Origin: Vibrio crassostreae
GTDB taxonomy: Bacteria > Pseudomonadota > Gammaproteobacteria > Enterobacterales > Vibrionaceae
Direction: 5' to 3'
Assembly (NCBI RefSeq): GCF_024347415.1
Contig: NZ_AP025477.1
Location: 1 to 64,000, forward strand
DNA: 64,000 bases
In this document: positions 36,849-47,090 of the stretch, piece by piece
Layout of the letters: every line of letters starts with the position of its first letter
Numbering within the stretch: position 1 is the first letter of the stretch
The notes under the pieces: model-generated
Told to the model about the DNA's origin: nothing
Databases searched by the model: none
The model's input: only the letters and a program-made list of their open reading frames with translations
Translations under genes and position numbers: made by a program

Positions 36849-39221
36849 TTACTTGCTAGCAACGTTGCCTAGCTTCAACCATGTATCGATAACTGTATCT
36901 GGGTTTAGTGAAACAGAGCTGATGCCTTGCTCCATTAACCATTCCGCTAGGTCGTCATGGTCAGATGGGCCTTGGCCACAAATACCCACGTATTTACCTG
37001 CTTTGGTTGCTGCATCGATCGCCATTTTCAGCATCGCTTTAACCGCTGGGTTACGCTCGTCGAAGAGGTGTGCCACGTCACCTGAATCTCGGTCTAGGCC
37101 AAGCGTCAGCTGTGTCATGTCGTTCGAACCAATAGAGAAGCCATCGAAGTACTTCAAGAACTCTTCAGCCAAAATTGCATTCGATGGTAGTTCACACATC
37201 ATGATAACTTTCAGACCTTGGTCGCCACGGCGCAGGTCGAACTTTGCCAAAATGTCGATAACCGATGCCGCTTCGCTTGGAGTGCGAACGAATGGAATCA
37301 TAATTTCAACGTTCTTAAGACCCATCTCGTTACGAACACGCTTGATCGCTTGAGTTTCTAGCTCGAAACAGTCTTCGAATACTGGCGAGATATAACGAGA
37401 TGCGCCACGGAAGCCCAACATTGGGTTCTCTTCATGTGGTTCAAACGTTTTGCCGCCTACAAGGTTGCTGTATTCGTTCGACTTGAAGTCAGACATACGT
37501 ACGATCACACGCTTAGGCCAGAATGCAGAAGCGATAGTCGCGATGCCTTCCGTTAGCTTGCTTACGTAGAAATCGATAGGATCTTTGTAGCCGCGAATAC
37601 GTTCGCTGATTTCTGCTTTTAGCTCGTCAGTTTGTGCATCGAAGTTCAATAGGGCTTTTGGGTGAATACCGATCATCTTGTTGATGATGAACTCTAAACG
37701 AGCAAGGCCAACACCTTCGTTTGGAATTTGCGCGAAATCGAAGGCACGATCTGGGTTACCCACGTTCATCATTACTTTGGTTGGCAGCATTGGTAGCTCA
37801 TCAACTTCAGAACGTTTGATCTCGAAGTCAAGTTCGCCTTGGTAAACGTAGCCAGTTTCACCTTCAGAACATGACACTGTCACGGTGTCACCGTCATTCA
37901 GGTTACTTGTCGCTGTACCACAGCCAACGATTGCAGGAATGCCTAGCTCACGAGCGATGATTGCTGCGTGACAAGTACGCCCGCCACGGTTAGTGACAAT
38001 CGCAGAGGCTTTCTTCATTACAGGTTCCCAGTCTGGGTCTGTCATGTCTGTTACCAGTACATCGCCTTCTTGAACCAATGACATTTGGTCTAAAGAGTCA
38101 ACCAAACGAACTGGGCCAGAACCGATACGTTGACCGATAGCGCGGCCTTCAACTAAGACATCGGCCTTGTTGTTTAGCTCGTAACGCTCGATAACGTTTT
38201 GATCGCTTTGAGAACATACGGTTTCTGGACGAGCTTGAACAATATATAGCTTGCCGTCGATACCATCTTTCGCCCACTCAATGTCCATTGGACGTTGGTA
38301 GTGCTTCTCGATGATCATCGCTTGTTTTGCTAGTTCTTTGATCTCTTCATCGCTCAGTGAGAACTCATTACGCTCTTGCGTATCGGTGTCGATGATATCA
38401 ACTTGCTTGCCAATCTCTTGATTGGTTGAGTAGATCATCTTGATCAGTTTAGAACCAAACGTCTTCTTAACGATTGGGTAGTGACCCGCTTCTAGCATTG
38501 GCTTGTGAACGTAGAACTCATCTGGGTTAACAGCGCCCTGTACAACCATTTCACCCAAGCCCCAAGAAGAGGTGATGAATACCACTTGGTCGAAGCCAGA
38601 CTCTGTATCAAGGGTGAACATTACACCTGAAGAGGCTTTGTCTGAGCGAACCATGCGTTGAATACCCGCAGACAATGAAATGCCACGGTGGTCAAAGCCT
38701 TGGTGTACGCGGTAAGAGATAGCGCGGTCGTTAAACAGAGAAGCGTAAACGTGCTTGGTTGCTTCTAGTACAGCATCGATGCCTTTCACGTTAAGGAAGG
38801 TCTCTTGCTGGCCTGCGAATGAAGCATCTGGAAGGTCTTCTGCGGTTGCAGATGAACGCACAGCTACAGACAATTCTTCGTTGTCTTCGATTAGCTCGCG
38901 GTAGTTATCACGGATGTCTTGCTCGAGTGATTCTGGGAAGGGTGCGTCTAGAACCCATTGTCGAATCGTTGCACCTGTCTTACGCAGTGCGTCAACGTCT
39001 TCAACATCAAGTTCATCAAGTAGTTGGTGGATGCGCTCATCAAGACCTTTGTAGTCAAGAAAGTCGTTAAACGCATACGAAGTGGTAGCAAAACCATTAG
39101 GTACAGAAACACCAGCATTGGATAGGTTAGAAACCATCTCGCCCAGTGAGGCGTTTTTACCGCCGACTTTGTCGACATCTTCCATGGATAGGCCATTGAA
39201 CCATAGGGTATTATTTTGCAT
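36849..39221 (-). CDS. ppsA: Phosphoenolpyruvate synthase
   Basis: A 790-residue cytoplasmic enzyme that makes phosphoenolpyruvate from pyruvate and ATP, releasing AMP and phosphate, for gluconeogenesis. The N-terminal ATP-binding domain starts with [10 protein letters not shown]. The phosphohistidine motif is GGRTCHA at 413-419, with catalytic His418 and regulatory Thr416. The C-terminal TIM barrel has [18 protein letters not shown] and [10 protein letters not shown]. It is divergent from ppsR, whose product regulates it by reversible phosphorylation of that threonine. Confidence 0.97.
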   Translation of the reverse strand: MQNNTLWFNGLSMEDVDKVGGKNASLGEMVSNLSNAGVSVPNGFATTSYAFNDFLDYKGLDERIHQLLDELDVEDVDALRKTGATIRQWVLDAPFPESLEQDIRDNYRELIEDNEELSVAVRSSATAEDLPDASFAGQQETFLNVKGIDAVLEATKHVYASLFNDRAISYRVHQGFDHRGISLSAGIQRMVRSDKASSGVMFTLDTESGFDQVVFITSSWGLGEMVVQGAVNPDEFYVHKPMLEAGHYPIVKKTFGSKLIKMIYSTNQEIGKQVDIIDTDTQERNEFSLSDEEIKELAKQAMIIEKHYQRPMDIEWAKDGIDGKLYIVQARPETVCSQSDQNVIERYELNNKADVLVEGRAIGQRIGSGPVRLVDSLDQMSLVQEGDVLVTDMTDPDWEPVMKKASAIVTNRGGRTCHAAIIARELGIPAIVGCGTATSNLNDGDTVTVSCSEGETGYVYQGELDFEIKRSEVDELPMLPTKVMMNVGNPDRAFDFAQIPNEGVGLARLEFIINKMIGIHPKALLNFDAQTDELKAEISERIRGYKDPIDFYVSKLTEGIATIASAFWPKRVIVRMSDFKSNEYSNLVGGKTFEPHEENPMLGFRGASRYISPVFEDCFELETQAIKRVRNEMGLKNVEIMIPFVRTPSEAASVIDILAKFDLRRGDQGLKVIMMCELPSNAILAEEFLKYFDGFSIGSNDMTQLTLGLDRDSGDVAHLFDERNPAVKAMLKMAIDAATKAGKYVGICGQGPSDHDDLAEWLMEQGISSVSLNPDTVIDTWLKLGNVASK

Positions 39222-39399
39222 TTATTTCTCCAGAAACATAGCAAGCATTGTAGGGATTTAAAGGCAAACGATTACGTATCAGTTTAAAAAAATGTAAATT
39301 ATTTTTTAAAGCTGTGGGGGACGTAATAGTCAGCAGGGTTTTGTTATATATATTATGGTTCCCATCCTACTCAAAATAATTTTAAACATTAAATAAAAA

Positions 39400-40233
39400 A
39401 TGCAAATTGATATTCAAAGTCGTGATGTATTCTATGTTTCTGATGGAACGGCCATAACATGTGAGACTTTAGGGCATGTTGTTCTAGGTCAATTCCCTTT
39501 CAAAGCCAATGAAAAAACCTTTCCGTTTGTGGAAAGTGAGGACAAACTTTCTGATTTATTAAAAGAGATCGAAATTTCGTATCGCGATAATGGAGTCGAA
39601 CCACTCGTGTTCTTTTCAATCGTGATTCCAGATATCAAGGCTAAGCTGCTTGAAGCGCCAGCGCACTGTTATGACGTGTTGGAAAGCATCGTTCAGAAGG
39701 TTCAGGATGATATTCAGATGGCACCTGTGCCTAAACTGCAACGCTCACGCAGTGTGAACAAAGATTCGGTTAAGTATTTCGACCGTATTGCTGCGATTGA
39801 ATACACACTTGCACACGATGATGGCATCACGCTCAAAGGGCTGGAAGAAGCCGACATCATCTTGTTAGGTGTATCTCGAAGCGGTAAGACACCAACAAGC
39901 TTGTACATGGCGATGCAGTTTGGCTTGCGCGTAGCAAACTACCCATTTATCCATGACGATTTAGCGCGCTTGAAGCTGCTGCCAGAGTTTGAGATTTACC
40001 GACACAAGCTGTTCGGTTTAACCATTGATGCAGAAAGGCTGACTGAGATCCGTGAGAACCGTTTAGCGGGCAGTGAATACGCGAGTGATTCGCAATGTTT
40101 GTATGAGCTACAAACAGTAGAGGCGATGTTCCGCCGTGAAGCGATCCCTTACATCAACACGTCTTCATTATCGGTTGAAGAGATCTCGACACGAATCTTA
40201 GAGCGAACTGGCTTGAGAAGGCGTCTGCTGTAG
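39400..40233 (+). CDS. ppsR: PEP synthase regulatory protein (kinase/pyrophosphorylase)
   Basis: A 277-residue DUF299-family enzyme that inactivates PEP synthase by ADP-dependent phosphorylation of a threonine and reactivates it by phosphate-dependent pyrophosphorylysis. The nucleotide-binding loop GVSRSGKT is at residues 157-164. The N-terminus ([16 protein letters not shown]) and C-terminus (LERTGLRRR) match the family, and its length is normal. It is divergent from ppsA with about 180 bases between start codons. Confidence 0.96.
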   Translation: MQIDIQSRDVFYVSDGTAITCETLGHVVLGQFPFKANEKTFPFVESEDKLSDLLKEIEISYRDNGVEPLVFFSIVIPDIKAKLLEAPAHCYDVLESIVQKVQDDIQMAPVPKLQRSRSVNKDSVKYFDRIAAIEYTLAHDDGITLKGLEEADIILLGVSRSGKTPTSLYMAMQFGLRVANYPFIHDDLARLKLLPEFEIYRHKLFGLTIDAERLTEIRENRLAGSEYASDSQCLYELQTVEAMFRREAIPYINTSSLSVEEISTRILERTGLRRRLL

Positions 40234-40307
40234 TAACAAGAGTTTGGTGTAACAAGAGCTTGGCGTAAAAAAAGGCTGGTCAGATAGAAATAATGGGCAG
40301 CTAAAAG

Positions 40308-40352
40308 AAAATCGAAGCTAGCAGGGCTGTACCTGAGAGCTTCGATTTTTTG
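40308..40352. terminator. Terminator between ppsR and grxB-like gene
   Basis: AAAATCGAAGCT pairs with AGCTTCGATTTT, followed by T on both strands. It sits between convergent genes and can serve both. Confidence 0.82.
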
Positions 40353-40373
40353 TTTGTGCTCTTTGCAATCGCT

Positions 40374-41006
40374 CTAGCGAAGTAAAGAGAGCTTCAGCGT
40401 TTCACTTTGCTTCTCTAACCAACGTTCTAGCGCTGGTGGCCATGTGATGCTTGGCTCTACGCAGAAACCGCGCAACATAGAGAAGTACACCGCTTGATCG
40501 ATAAGAGGCAGTGACGACTCACCATTTTCTAGGTTCAGTAGTAGCTCTGCATCTTTCAGCAAAGGGTTAATCTGTTCAACAAACTGCGGCGTCTGCTCAA
40601 TCAGCTTATCGAAGTTGAGTTCTTCGGTTTCTTTGGCTGCGCGCCACGCTTCTTTGCTTGCTGGTGATTGGTATTCAGCAAGATCCAGTTTCCACCAACG
40701 TGGCAAACCAATGCGCTGGCTTAGCGGGAATGCGCGAGTTTGGAACACAGTGACTTGCTCTGATGGTACGCGTTGTTCGTCACTTGATTTTAAATCCATG
40801 AAGTAGGCGATGATATCTAGGCTCTCAGCCATGATAGAACCGTCGTCTTTTTGTAATACAGGCACCATTTTTTTACCGATCAGATCGATAAGCGTTTGGG
40901 CGTCATCATAATCGACAGAGACAAGCTCGATGTCCAAGCCTAGAGATTGAGCAATGTAGGCTACTCTTGCACAGAAAGGGCAGTGGTCGTAAATATAAAG
41001 CTTCAT
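40374..41006 (-). CDS. grxB: Glutaredoxin 2 family protein
   Basis: A 210-residue protein with a glutathione-S-transferase-like two-domain fold. The N-terminal thioredoxin domain has the dithiol active site Cys9-Pro-Phe-Cys12 (YDHCPFCARV) and the cis-Pro region MVPVLQKDDGS; the C-terminal helical domain is of the Grx2 type. It would reduce protein disulfides using glutathione in the cytoplasm. Length matches E. coli GrxB. Confidence 0.93.
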   Translation of the reverse strand: MKLYIYDHCPFCARVAYIAQSLGLDIELVSVDYDDAQTLIDLIGKKMVPVLQKDDGSIMAESLDIIAYFMDLKSSDEQRVPSEQVTVFQTRAFPLSQRIGLPRWWKLDLAEYQSPASKEAWRAAKETEELNFDKLIEQTPQFVEQINPLLKDAELLLNLENGESSLPLIDQAVYFSMLRGFCVEPSITWPPALERWLEKQSETLKLSLLR

Positions 41007-41196
41007 AGCTTCCCTCAGTTCAGGTCATTATAAATATAAGACAATGCTAATGTACCAGAAGATCTTGCGAATACTAAGCATCAACAGTCAATAAGTACTT
41101 GGTGTGAATACTCTTTGATTGATTCTATTGTCTGTTGGATTCGGTTTTACTGCAACGAGTAAACTAATGGGAGGCTATTAAGGAATTGCAGGCATA

Positions 41197-41254
41197 AAAA
41201 AGGCCCTGGCTGTTCACTCTAATGCAGAAGAGTGAAATCAGCCAAGGCCTCAAT
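41197..41254 (-). terminator. Terminator of the 53-codon gene
   Basis: On the minus strand GGCCTTGGCTG and TTTCACTCT pair with AGAGTGA, CAGCCAGGGCC, followed by TTTTTTAT. It is a long, almost perfect stem starting about 50 bases after the small gene's stop codon. Confidence 0.85.
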
Positions 41255-41301
41255 TTTGTTACCTTTAGCAGAGTGACTACTAAAAGAGCGGAGCGGTTAA
41301 A

Positions 41302-41463
41302 CTATGCTTTTTTAAGGTCTTTTGCAGGGTAAGTAAGCGTCATTATTGCGCCTTCTACTGTTGTAACGTGAACGTAGCCGCCACCAGCACTTAGGCCAAT
41401 TACAACCATTTCACCTAGCTCAACACCTTTTGTTGCTACAACGCGATCATCAACTGAAAACAC
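41302..41463 (-). CDS. Small 53-residue protein, unknown function
   Basis: A 53-codon frame starting at GTG 41463 with AAGG about 8 bases upstream. The peptide starts MFSVDDRVVATKGVELGEMV and contains VIGLSAGGGYVHVTTVEG, with the V/G-rich strand pattern of a small beta-barrel (KOW/SH3-like). It has its own strong terminator and codon use like nearby genes, so it is very likely real despite its size. I do not recognise a named family. Confidence 0.7.
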   Translation of the reverse strand: MFSVDDRVVATKGVELGEMVVIGLSAGGGYVHVTTVEGAIMTLTYPAKDLKKA

Positions 41464-41627
41464 TTTACACACCTTCAATAAATTAAATTAATACGATAGA
41501 TATCGAACGCGGATTTAAACAGATGGTACCCCAATCAACTAATCCAGTTATTTGTCGTAAAGATTAAATTTAGTTATGCATAAATCAGTATGTCTTAAAA
41601 ATCAGTTTGTTAACTTACGCTGTGACG

Positions 41628-42608
41628 TTATTTATCCGCTGGATAAACGACACCAATTTGCTGACGCATCTCTGTAATTAACTTGGCAACGGTTAAAGCA
41701 CGCTGTTGGGCTTGCGCTTGTGTTGTGTGGTCGCCAGCAATGCAGCTAGCAAAGGCTTGTGCTTCGTAACTCATGGAGTTCTCGCTTTGTACTTGAGTAA
41801 GGTTTTCTACCTTGCCATCACGGAAGCGGATCTTAACGTCGGTGCATTCAGCAATGTGATCGATGATGATCGCCCCTAATTCACCTTGGATCTCGCTTGG
41901 AGCATAAGAGTCGCTGACTTTAGAGTGAGCAAGCGTTACGTCGAACTCAGGATACTGGAAGATCGCACAGCCATGAGCATCGACACCTGACTCAAGCAGC
42001 TTCGCAGAAGCTTGTGCATTCTCCGGCTCACCAAATAGCGCGACTGTTGCGGCTACGCAGTAAAAGCCAATATCAACCAACGATCCGTTAGAAAAAGCTG
42101 GGTTGAAGGTGTTTGGGTTCTCGCCGTTTAGGTATTTTTGGTAGCGTGATGAATACTGGCAGTAATTGATGTGCGCTTTATGCACTTTACCAATCTTTGC
42201 TAACCCAAGTTGAACTTCCCTAAAGTTCGGTAGGAATTGAGATTTATACGCCTCAAACAGCACTACACCGTTCTTCTGAGCGACCTCAAACATCCGTTTT
42301 GCTTCTTCAATATTCGATGCGACAGGCTTTTCACAGATCACATGCTTACCGTGTTCCATCATGAAGATAGATTGCTCGCAATGCAGTGAGTTCGGTGAAG
42401 CGATGTACACGGCTTCAACCGTTTTGTCATTTGCCAATGCGTCGAGTGAGTCATACGTCGCTTCAACGTCAAATTCTTGGGCGAACTGTGCCGCGCTGTC
42501 TAGATTTCGAGAGTAAACCGCAGCAAGTTGCATCGATTGAGATTCGTGAGCAGCTTGAACAAACTTTTGTGTAATCCAATTGGTTCCAATTACAGCAAAC
42601 TTAATCAT
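41628..42608 (-). CDS. Gfo/Idh/MocA family oxidoreductase
   Basis: A 326-residue NAD(P)-dependent sugar-type oxidoreductase. The N-terminal Rossmann motif is FAVIGTNWIT (third Gly position replaced by Trp-Ile), followed by AVYSRNLDSAAQFAQEF, YIASPNSLHCEQS and the catalytic-lysine motif HVICEKPVASN. The C-terminal alpha/beta domain has the usual SLVDIGFYCV. Substrate unknown. It is a single gene, divergent from the GNAT gene. Confidence 0.9.
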   Translation of the reverse strand: MIKFAVIGTNWITQKFVQAAHESQSMQLAAVYSRNLDSAAQFAQEFDVEATYDSLDALANDKTVEAVYIASPNSLHCEQSIFMMEHGKHVICEKPVASNIEEAKRMFEVAQKNGVVLFEAYKSQFLPNFREVQLGLAKIGKVHKAHINYCQYSSRYQKYLNGENPNTFNPAFSNGSLVDIGFYCVAATVALFGEPENAQASAKLLESGVDAHGCAIFQYPEFDVTLAHSKVSDSYAPSEIQGELGAIIIDHIAECTDVKIRFRDGKVENLTQVQSENSMSYEAQAFASCIAGDHTTQAQAQQRALTVAKLITEMRQQIGVVYPADK

Positions 42609-42827
42609 ATGGGTATCCAGTCGTTAGTCGTCGTTAGTGTATTGATTCTGCAGAGATAGTAGCACTCAAAGGCTGGCAATGTGCCTGAGATTTGCGGAAC
42701 AATTTACCTAAACTAAGAGCCTAATATTAATAACCCGCCTTCACAGAGCGTCTGAGTTGACCAGTGTAACGGTGCACAATTAAGCCATTTTTGCTAAGGT
42801 GTTATTGAATTCAAATAAGGTGATGAT

Positions 42828-43310
42828 ATGCAAATCCGGACCGCCAAGGTAACTGATATTAGCTCGATCTTGGAGCTCTCTGAACAGATAAACCGTCAAC
42901 ACCACCTTGGTGCTCCTATGGTGTTTGCGCCAGCCTCACAGGGTTTAGGTGATAGTGAAGAATATTGGTTGGGATTGATGCTTGATTCGGTTGGCGCTTT
43001 CTTTGTTGCGGTTGACGATCAACAGGTGGTTGGCTTCTTAGCTGGGAAGGTAACGCAGAATAAAGGGGTTAGCTTTATTCAGTCGCATAAGGTGGCAAGG
43101 GTGAATACGATTGTGGTGAACGATCAGGTTCAGAGTCAAGGCGTCGGCAGAGCGTTGATGAAGTCATTCAATCAATGGGCGCAAGCGAGTGGTGCTATCG
43201 AGCTTAGGTTAGAAGTGATGGAGTTTAATCAGCAAGCTAAGGGTTTCTATGAGTCGTTAGGAATGGAAACTCAGTCACGAACCATGTCCATGCGTTTTGA
43301 GGAGATTTGA
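42828..43310 (+). CDS. GNAT family N-acetyltransferase
   Basis: A 160-residue acetyltransferase. The acetyl-CoA-binding motif A is VNTIVVNDQVQSQGVGRALMKSF (Q/RxxGxG/A as QSQGVGRA), followed by LRLEVMEFNQQAKGFYESLGME. The acceptor is unknown. The L,D-transpeptidase gene starts 3 bases after this one ends, so they are probably co-translated. Confidence 0.9.
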   Translation: MQIRTAKVTDISSILELSEQINRQHHLGAPMVFAPASQGLGDSEEYWLGLMLDSVGAFFVAVDDQQVVGFLAGKVTQNKGVSFIQSHKVARVNTIVVNDQVQSQGVGRALMKSFNQWAQASGAIELRLEVMEFNQQAKGFYESLGMETQSRTMSMRFEEI

Positions 43311-43312
43311 GG

Positions 43313-44068
43313 GTGCGTCTGTTTTGGTCTTTATTACTGTGTTTACTGTTTGTGGTTCCGAACGCGAATGCTGAGCAGGTCGTAGTCGAGAAAATAGTCT
43401 CTGACGCGACGGCGATCGAGACGATTGTATTCGAGTCGGCACCAGCTCACTCTCAACGTGTCTCAACGTCTTCATCTAATTCAAACTCCAAACATGTGAT
43501 TATTGTGGATGATGTCCTTAGCAGTAATTCTGGCGAACAAGTTGCCCAGTTGTCTCAAGGTTCATCTATACGTCCACCTCAAAGCTCATCTCGACAGTTT
43601 TATACTCTACCAGCTTCCTCTTCTGATACAGATTCGTTGCTGCAAGTGGTCACCTTGGTCAAAGTTGATAAGTCTAAACGCAGAATGTACCTGCTCAAGG
43701 GTGAAGAGGTGATTCAGGAATTTCGAATTGCACTCGGCAAGCAACCAAAAGGGCATAAACGTTTTGAAGGAGACAACCGAACGCCTGAAGGGGAATACCA
43801 ACTCGACTATGTGATGGAAGAGTCGGATTTCTATCGTTCAGTGCATATCAACTACCCGCAACCTTCGGATAGGCAGTGGGCAGAAAATAATGATGTCGAC
43901 CCTGGTGGGAACATCAAAATCCACGGCATCAAGAATGGTGAGCGTCGTTCACCGAGTTTTATTCAAAGCTTTGATTGGACGGATGGCTGTATTGCACTAA
44001 CCAATCAAGACATGGATGAGTTTATTCAACTCGTAAAAATGGGCACCCCTATCCATATCGAATGGTAG
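43313..44068 (+). CDS. L,D-transpeptidase (YkuD domain) exported protein
   Basis: A 251-residue exported protein. The signal peptide MRLFWSLLLCLLFVVPNANA is followed by a Ser-rich linker and a C-terminal YkuD domain. The active-site region reads KIHGIKNGE and then DWTDGCIALT, giving the family His and Cys; the residue before Gly-Cys is Asp rather than the usual His/Asn. It probably cross-links peptidoglycan or attaches lipoprotein, or cleaves such links. GTG at 43313 is the best start, with GAGGAG about 9 bases upstream. Confidence 0.85.
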   Translation: MRLFWSLLLCLLFVVPNANAEQVVVEKIVSDATAIETIVFESAPAHSQRVSTSSSNSNSKHVIIVDDVLSSNSGEQVAQLSQGSSIRPPQSSSRQFYTLPASSSDTDSLLQVVTLVKVDKSKRRMYLLKGEEVIQEFRIALGKQPKGHKRFEGDNRTPEGEYQLDYVMEESDFYRSVHINYPQPSDRQWAENNDVDPGGNIKIHGIKNGERRSPSFIQSFDWTDGCIALTNQDMDEFIQLVKMGTPIHIEW

Positions 44069-44128
44069 ATATTGGCACCCATTTCCAGAACTCTTTTTAT
44101 AGAGTGACTTTAAACCTTCTCAAGCTCG

Positions 44129-44866
44129 TTACAGTAAAACTCGCCCTGCACTGAAAATAGCAATTACGATAAGCAGCGCAATGGTCACGGGCTTGAATTT
44201 CTCTCCACCAAATCTTTCGAACAGTTTAGATCCCACATAGCCGCCAAACATGCTGCTTGGCAAGAGTGCAAGAGTCAGCCAAACCACATCTCGATCGACC
44301 AATCCTGCGATCGATGCTGAAACAAACGCACTCGAGTCCGCCAACACGAAGAAGGCAATCAGGCCAGCTCTGGCAATGTGTGGAGCGACCGGGCTTGCTA
44401 AGGCGTGTGTGCCAACCGGAGGGCCAGACATCGACGCCGCGCCATTCATGATCCCTGCAAGGCTACCTAGAATATAAGGAGCAAATCTTGGTTCGCTTTT
44501 ATACTGAAAACCTTTGTAGATCATGAGTGCAGACGCAAAGATAAAGGCACTGATGATCAAGATGATCGTGTCTTGGCTAACCGATTTAAGCAGAAGTAAG
44601 CCAACAGGTGTGAAGGCAAAGCAAGGGATAAAGACCTTTGAAACCCAGCGCCAGTTAACGTGTTTTCGAACCTTAGGTAGCAATTGAACATTGCCGAGTA
44701 GGTCGATCAACATGAAAACAGGAACCAGTTCGATAACAGGCACGAACAACGCACTTAATGGCAATGCCACTAAGGTGAAACCGAAACCTGAGAAGCCACG
44801 AACAATAGCGGCGAAAATGAAGATTGCACCCAAAATTGGGAAAGTTGGACTAAAAATGAGATCCAT
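44129..44866 (-). CDS. Sulfite exporter TauE/SafE family membrane protein
   Basis: A 245-residue multi-pass protein of the TauE/SafE family. Motif halves are VRGFSGFGFTLVALPL near residues 23-38 and GSLAGIMNGAASMSGPPVGTHAL near 132-154. About eight hydrophobic segments. Sequence is clearly different from the member at 9712. Substrate unknown; no linked sulfur-metabolism gene. Confidence 0.88.
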   Translation of the reverse strand: MDLIFSPTFPILGAIFIFAAIVRGFSGFGFTLVALPLSALFVPVIELVPVFMLIDLLGNVQLLPKVRKHVNWRWVSKVFIPCFAFTPVGLLLLKSVSQDTIILIISAFIFASALMIYKGFQYKSEPRFAPYILGSLAGIMNGAASMSGPPVGTHALASPVAPHIARAGLIAFFVLADSSAFVSASIAGLVDRDVVWLTLALLPSSMFGGYVGSKLFERFGGEKFKPVTIALLIVIAIFSAGRVLL

Positions 44867-44918
44867 AAATTAAGTAACCAATGAAGCTGTCTAAATAGAG
44901 CGAGCTAATGAAACCAAG

Positions 44919-45012
44919 TGAGTAGCGGAATGTACTCCTACTCACTTGTGTTTGCTACCTAATTTTGAGGTTTCCCGAGAGTTAGTTTTAAAGCCTCTCG
45001 GGGTTGTTTTTA
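44919..45012. terminator. Two hairpins between ugpQ and TauE gene
   Basis: AAGTGAGTAG/CTACTCACTT (44919-44950) and CCCGAGAG/CTCTCGGG (44975-45003). The second is followed by TTGTTTTTA on the plus strand. The first has some T downstream on the minus strand and may end the ugp transcript. Confidence 0.5.
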
Positions 45013-45026
45013 CAGTATTCGCCTGG

Positions 45027-45746
45027 TCAATTTATAGAGGTAAATTGATTCGGGAAATCAGTGAATACGGCATCTACTTTTGAGATGAATTTGAAGTGAG
45101 ACGGATCGTTTACGGTGTAGCACCATGTTTGGATTTTTGCTTCACCTAGTGTATCGAGATCGCTCTGAATCACGTGTTCGTAGTTCATGTGGCAGCTGAA
45201 CGCTTTAACTTCGTCAATCAACATCAAGTCGGCTTGAGTCAGTTGCTCTGTAATTACACCAACGCGGTATCTCGGCAGGTGACGAGCCATTTCAGAAACC
45301 ACTTGATGGCTGAAACTTGAAAGCAGCACTCTGTCGGTGTCTAGATTTGAACGAATCAACTCTGTATGTAGCAAATCAACGACATGAGGGGCTTGATGTC
45401 GACTGTCGACTTTAATCTCTAAGTTGACGCTGAGATCATGCTGCTCAACAAGCGCGAGCAATTCTTCCAGCGTCAATATTCTTTCACCAGCGAACTGCTC
45501 AGACTTCCAACTGCCAAAATCAAGCTGACGCAGTTCTGCAAGGGTGTGTTCGTCGACACGACCTTTGCCATCGCTGCAGCGCTCAAGGGTGTGGTCGTGA
45601 CAAACCACAAGTTGATCATCCTGAGTTGGCTGAATATCTACTTCAATCCATTTCAAACCGAGTTTAGCGGCTTGTTCAATGCTTGCCTTGGTATTTTCTG
45701 GGTGAGTACCTGCTACACCCCGATGACCTACGATGATAGACGACAT
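45027..45746 (-). CDS. ugpQ: Glycerophosphodiester phosphodiesterase
   Basis: A 239-residue cytoplasmic GDPD enzyme that hydrolyses glycerophosphodiesters to glycerol-3-phosphate and an alcohol. Active-site pattern: VGHRGVAGTHPENTKASIEQAAKLGLKWIEVDIQPTQDDQLVVCHD, with His, Glu-Asp and second His. It is the last gene of the ugpBAECQ operon, so imported diesters can be hydrolysed at once. Confidence 0.95.
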   Translation of the reverse strand: MSSIIVGHRGVAGTHPENTKASIEQAAKLGLKWIEVDIQPTQDDQLVVCHDHTLERCSDGKGRVDEHTLAELRQLDFGSWKSEQFAGERILTLEELLALVEQHDLSVNLEIKVDSRHQAPHVVDLLHTELIRSNLDTDRVLLSSFSHQVVSEMARHLPRYRVGVITEQLTQADLMLIDEVKAFSCHMNYEHVIQSDLDTLGEAKIQTWCYTVNDPSHFKFISKVDAVFTDFPNQFTSIN

Positions 45747-45802
45747 AATTAATCCTTCTTAAAGACGCACCGTAAAAACGCATTAAATATCAGTGTACTC
45801 GA

Positions 45803-46993
45803 TTAAGCGAGAGCCGTCGTTAAGCTTGTTACCTCTTCGCGTGACTCTTGTGAAGTAAAGTTATTTGGTTGAATACGCTTCCCACGACTGTCAAAAATAT
45901 GCAGGTTCGATTTATCAATGCTTAGACCGAGGGGGACAGCTTGGCACAAAGTTGTTTCGGGTGTGACTGCAATAAAGGGTTGTTCGTTCACAAAGCCATG
46001 AACTAACTGATTAGGCCCTAAAGGCTCAACCACGCTGATACGTAATTCCAGCGGCAGTGCGTTCATGATTAAATCGCTACAAACCTCAGAATGTTCAGGG
46101 CGAATGCCAAGAGTGATAGTCGCGTCCTTAACGTGCGCATATTCGGGTAGATACATTTGTTGATCGCCGATTTCAAGATAGCCATCATCGAGCGTGGCAG
46201 TTAAGAAGTTCATCGCGGGGCTACCAATGAAGCTTGCTACAAAGGTACTGGCAGGCTGGTGGTAGACCTCTCTTGGTGTGCCGACTTGTTCTATTTGGCC
46301 TTTGTTGAGAACCACAATTCTATCTGCCAGTGTCATAGCCTCAACTTGGTCATGAGTCACGTAAACACTGGTTACGCCTAGCTCGCGTTGCAGCTTTTTG
46401 ATTTCTAATCTCATGTGAGCGCGCAATGAGGCATCTAGGTTAGACAAAGGCTCATCAAACAGGAACAGTTGAGGGTCGCGTACAATCGCTCGTCCCATAG
46501 CAACACGCTGGCGCTGACCACCCGAAAGCTTGGCTGGCTTGCGGTCTAGGTACTCTTCGATTCTCAGTGTCTTGGCGACTTTCTCAATCTTCTCTTCAAT
46601 CACGTGTTGGCTTACACCTCGGTTCTTTAAACCATAAGCGAGGTTTTTGTACACTGTCATGTGAGGGTAGAGTGCGTAATTTTGAAAGACCATTGCGATA
46701 TCTCGTTGAGCTGGCTTTTCGTTATCAACACGGCGCCCACCCAAGTGAATCTCGCCGCCAGAGATGCTTTCCAGCCCCGCAATTGAACGTAGGATAGAAG
46801 ACTTGCCGCAGCCCGATGGGCCAACCAACACAAGAAATTCACCCCTTGCGATATCAAGTGAGACATCTTTCACTGCACGATGACCGTTCTCATAAGTCTT
46901 TACCAAGTTTTTGATGCCTAACATGGTAGGTGCTTTGTGCGTACGATCGTGAGTGGCTTGGGTGTGCCCTAACGTTTGTTTTAACTTTGGCAT
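45803..46993 (-). CDS. ugpC: sn-glycerol-3-phosphate ABC transporter ATP-binding protein
   Basis: The ATPase of the Ugp importer, 396 residues from the chosen start. Walker A is GPSGCGKSS, the signature is LSGGQRQRVAMGRA, and Walker B is LFLFDEPLSNLDA, followed by an OB-fold regulatory C-terminus of the MalK/UgpC type. The open frame runs back to GTG 47101 (overlapping ugpE), but ATG 46993 has GAGG 8 bases upstream. Even this gives about 23 residues more than E. coli UgpC, whose start corresponds to ATG 46924. The extension is hydrophilic. Confidence 0.93.
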   Translation of the reverse strand: MPKLKQTLGHTQATHDRTHKAPTMLGIKNLVKTYENGHRAVKDVSLDIARGEFLVLVGPSGCGKSSILRSIAGLESISGGEIHLGGRRVDNEKPAQRDIAMVFQNYALYPHMTVYKNLAYGLKNRGVSQHVIEEKIEKVAKTLRIEEYLDRKPAKLSGGQRQRVAMGRAIVRDPQLFLFDEPLSNLDASLRAHMRLEIKKLQRELGVTSVYVTHDQVEAMTLADRIVVLNKGQIEQVGTPREVYHQPASTFVASFIGSPAMNFLTATLDDGYLEIGDQQMYLPEYAHVKDATITLGIRPEHSEVCSDLIMNALPLELRISVVEPLGPNQLVHGFVNEQPFIAVTPETTLCQAVPLGLSIDKSNLHIFDSRGKRIQPNNFTSQESREEVTSLTTALA

Positions 46994-47090
46994 CGGGGTG
47001 TCCTCTGATTTTTGCGGAGAAGCTGGGTGAGACGTCTTGTACTCATCGAGTGATTGAATGCGGTTATCGGTCATTTGAGTTGTGTCGTTG

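Noticed and set aside
36814..37353. 179-codon plus-strand ORF over the end of ppsA
   Set aside because: Antisense to the highly conserved PEP synthase gene; the frame is open because of codon bias.
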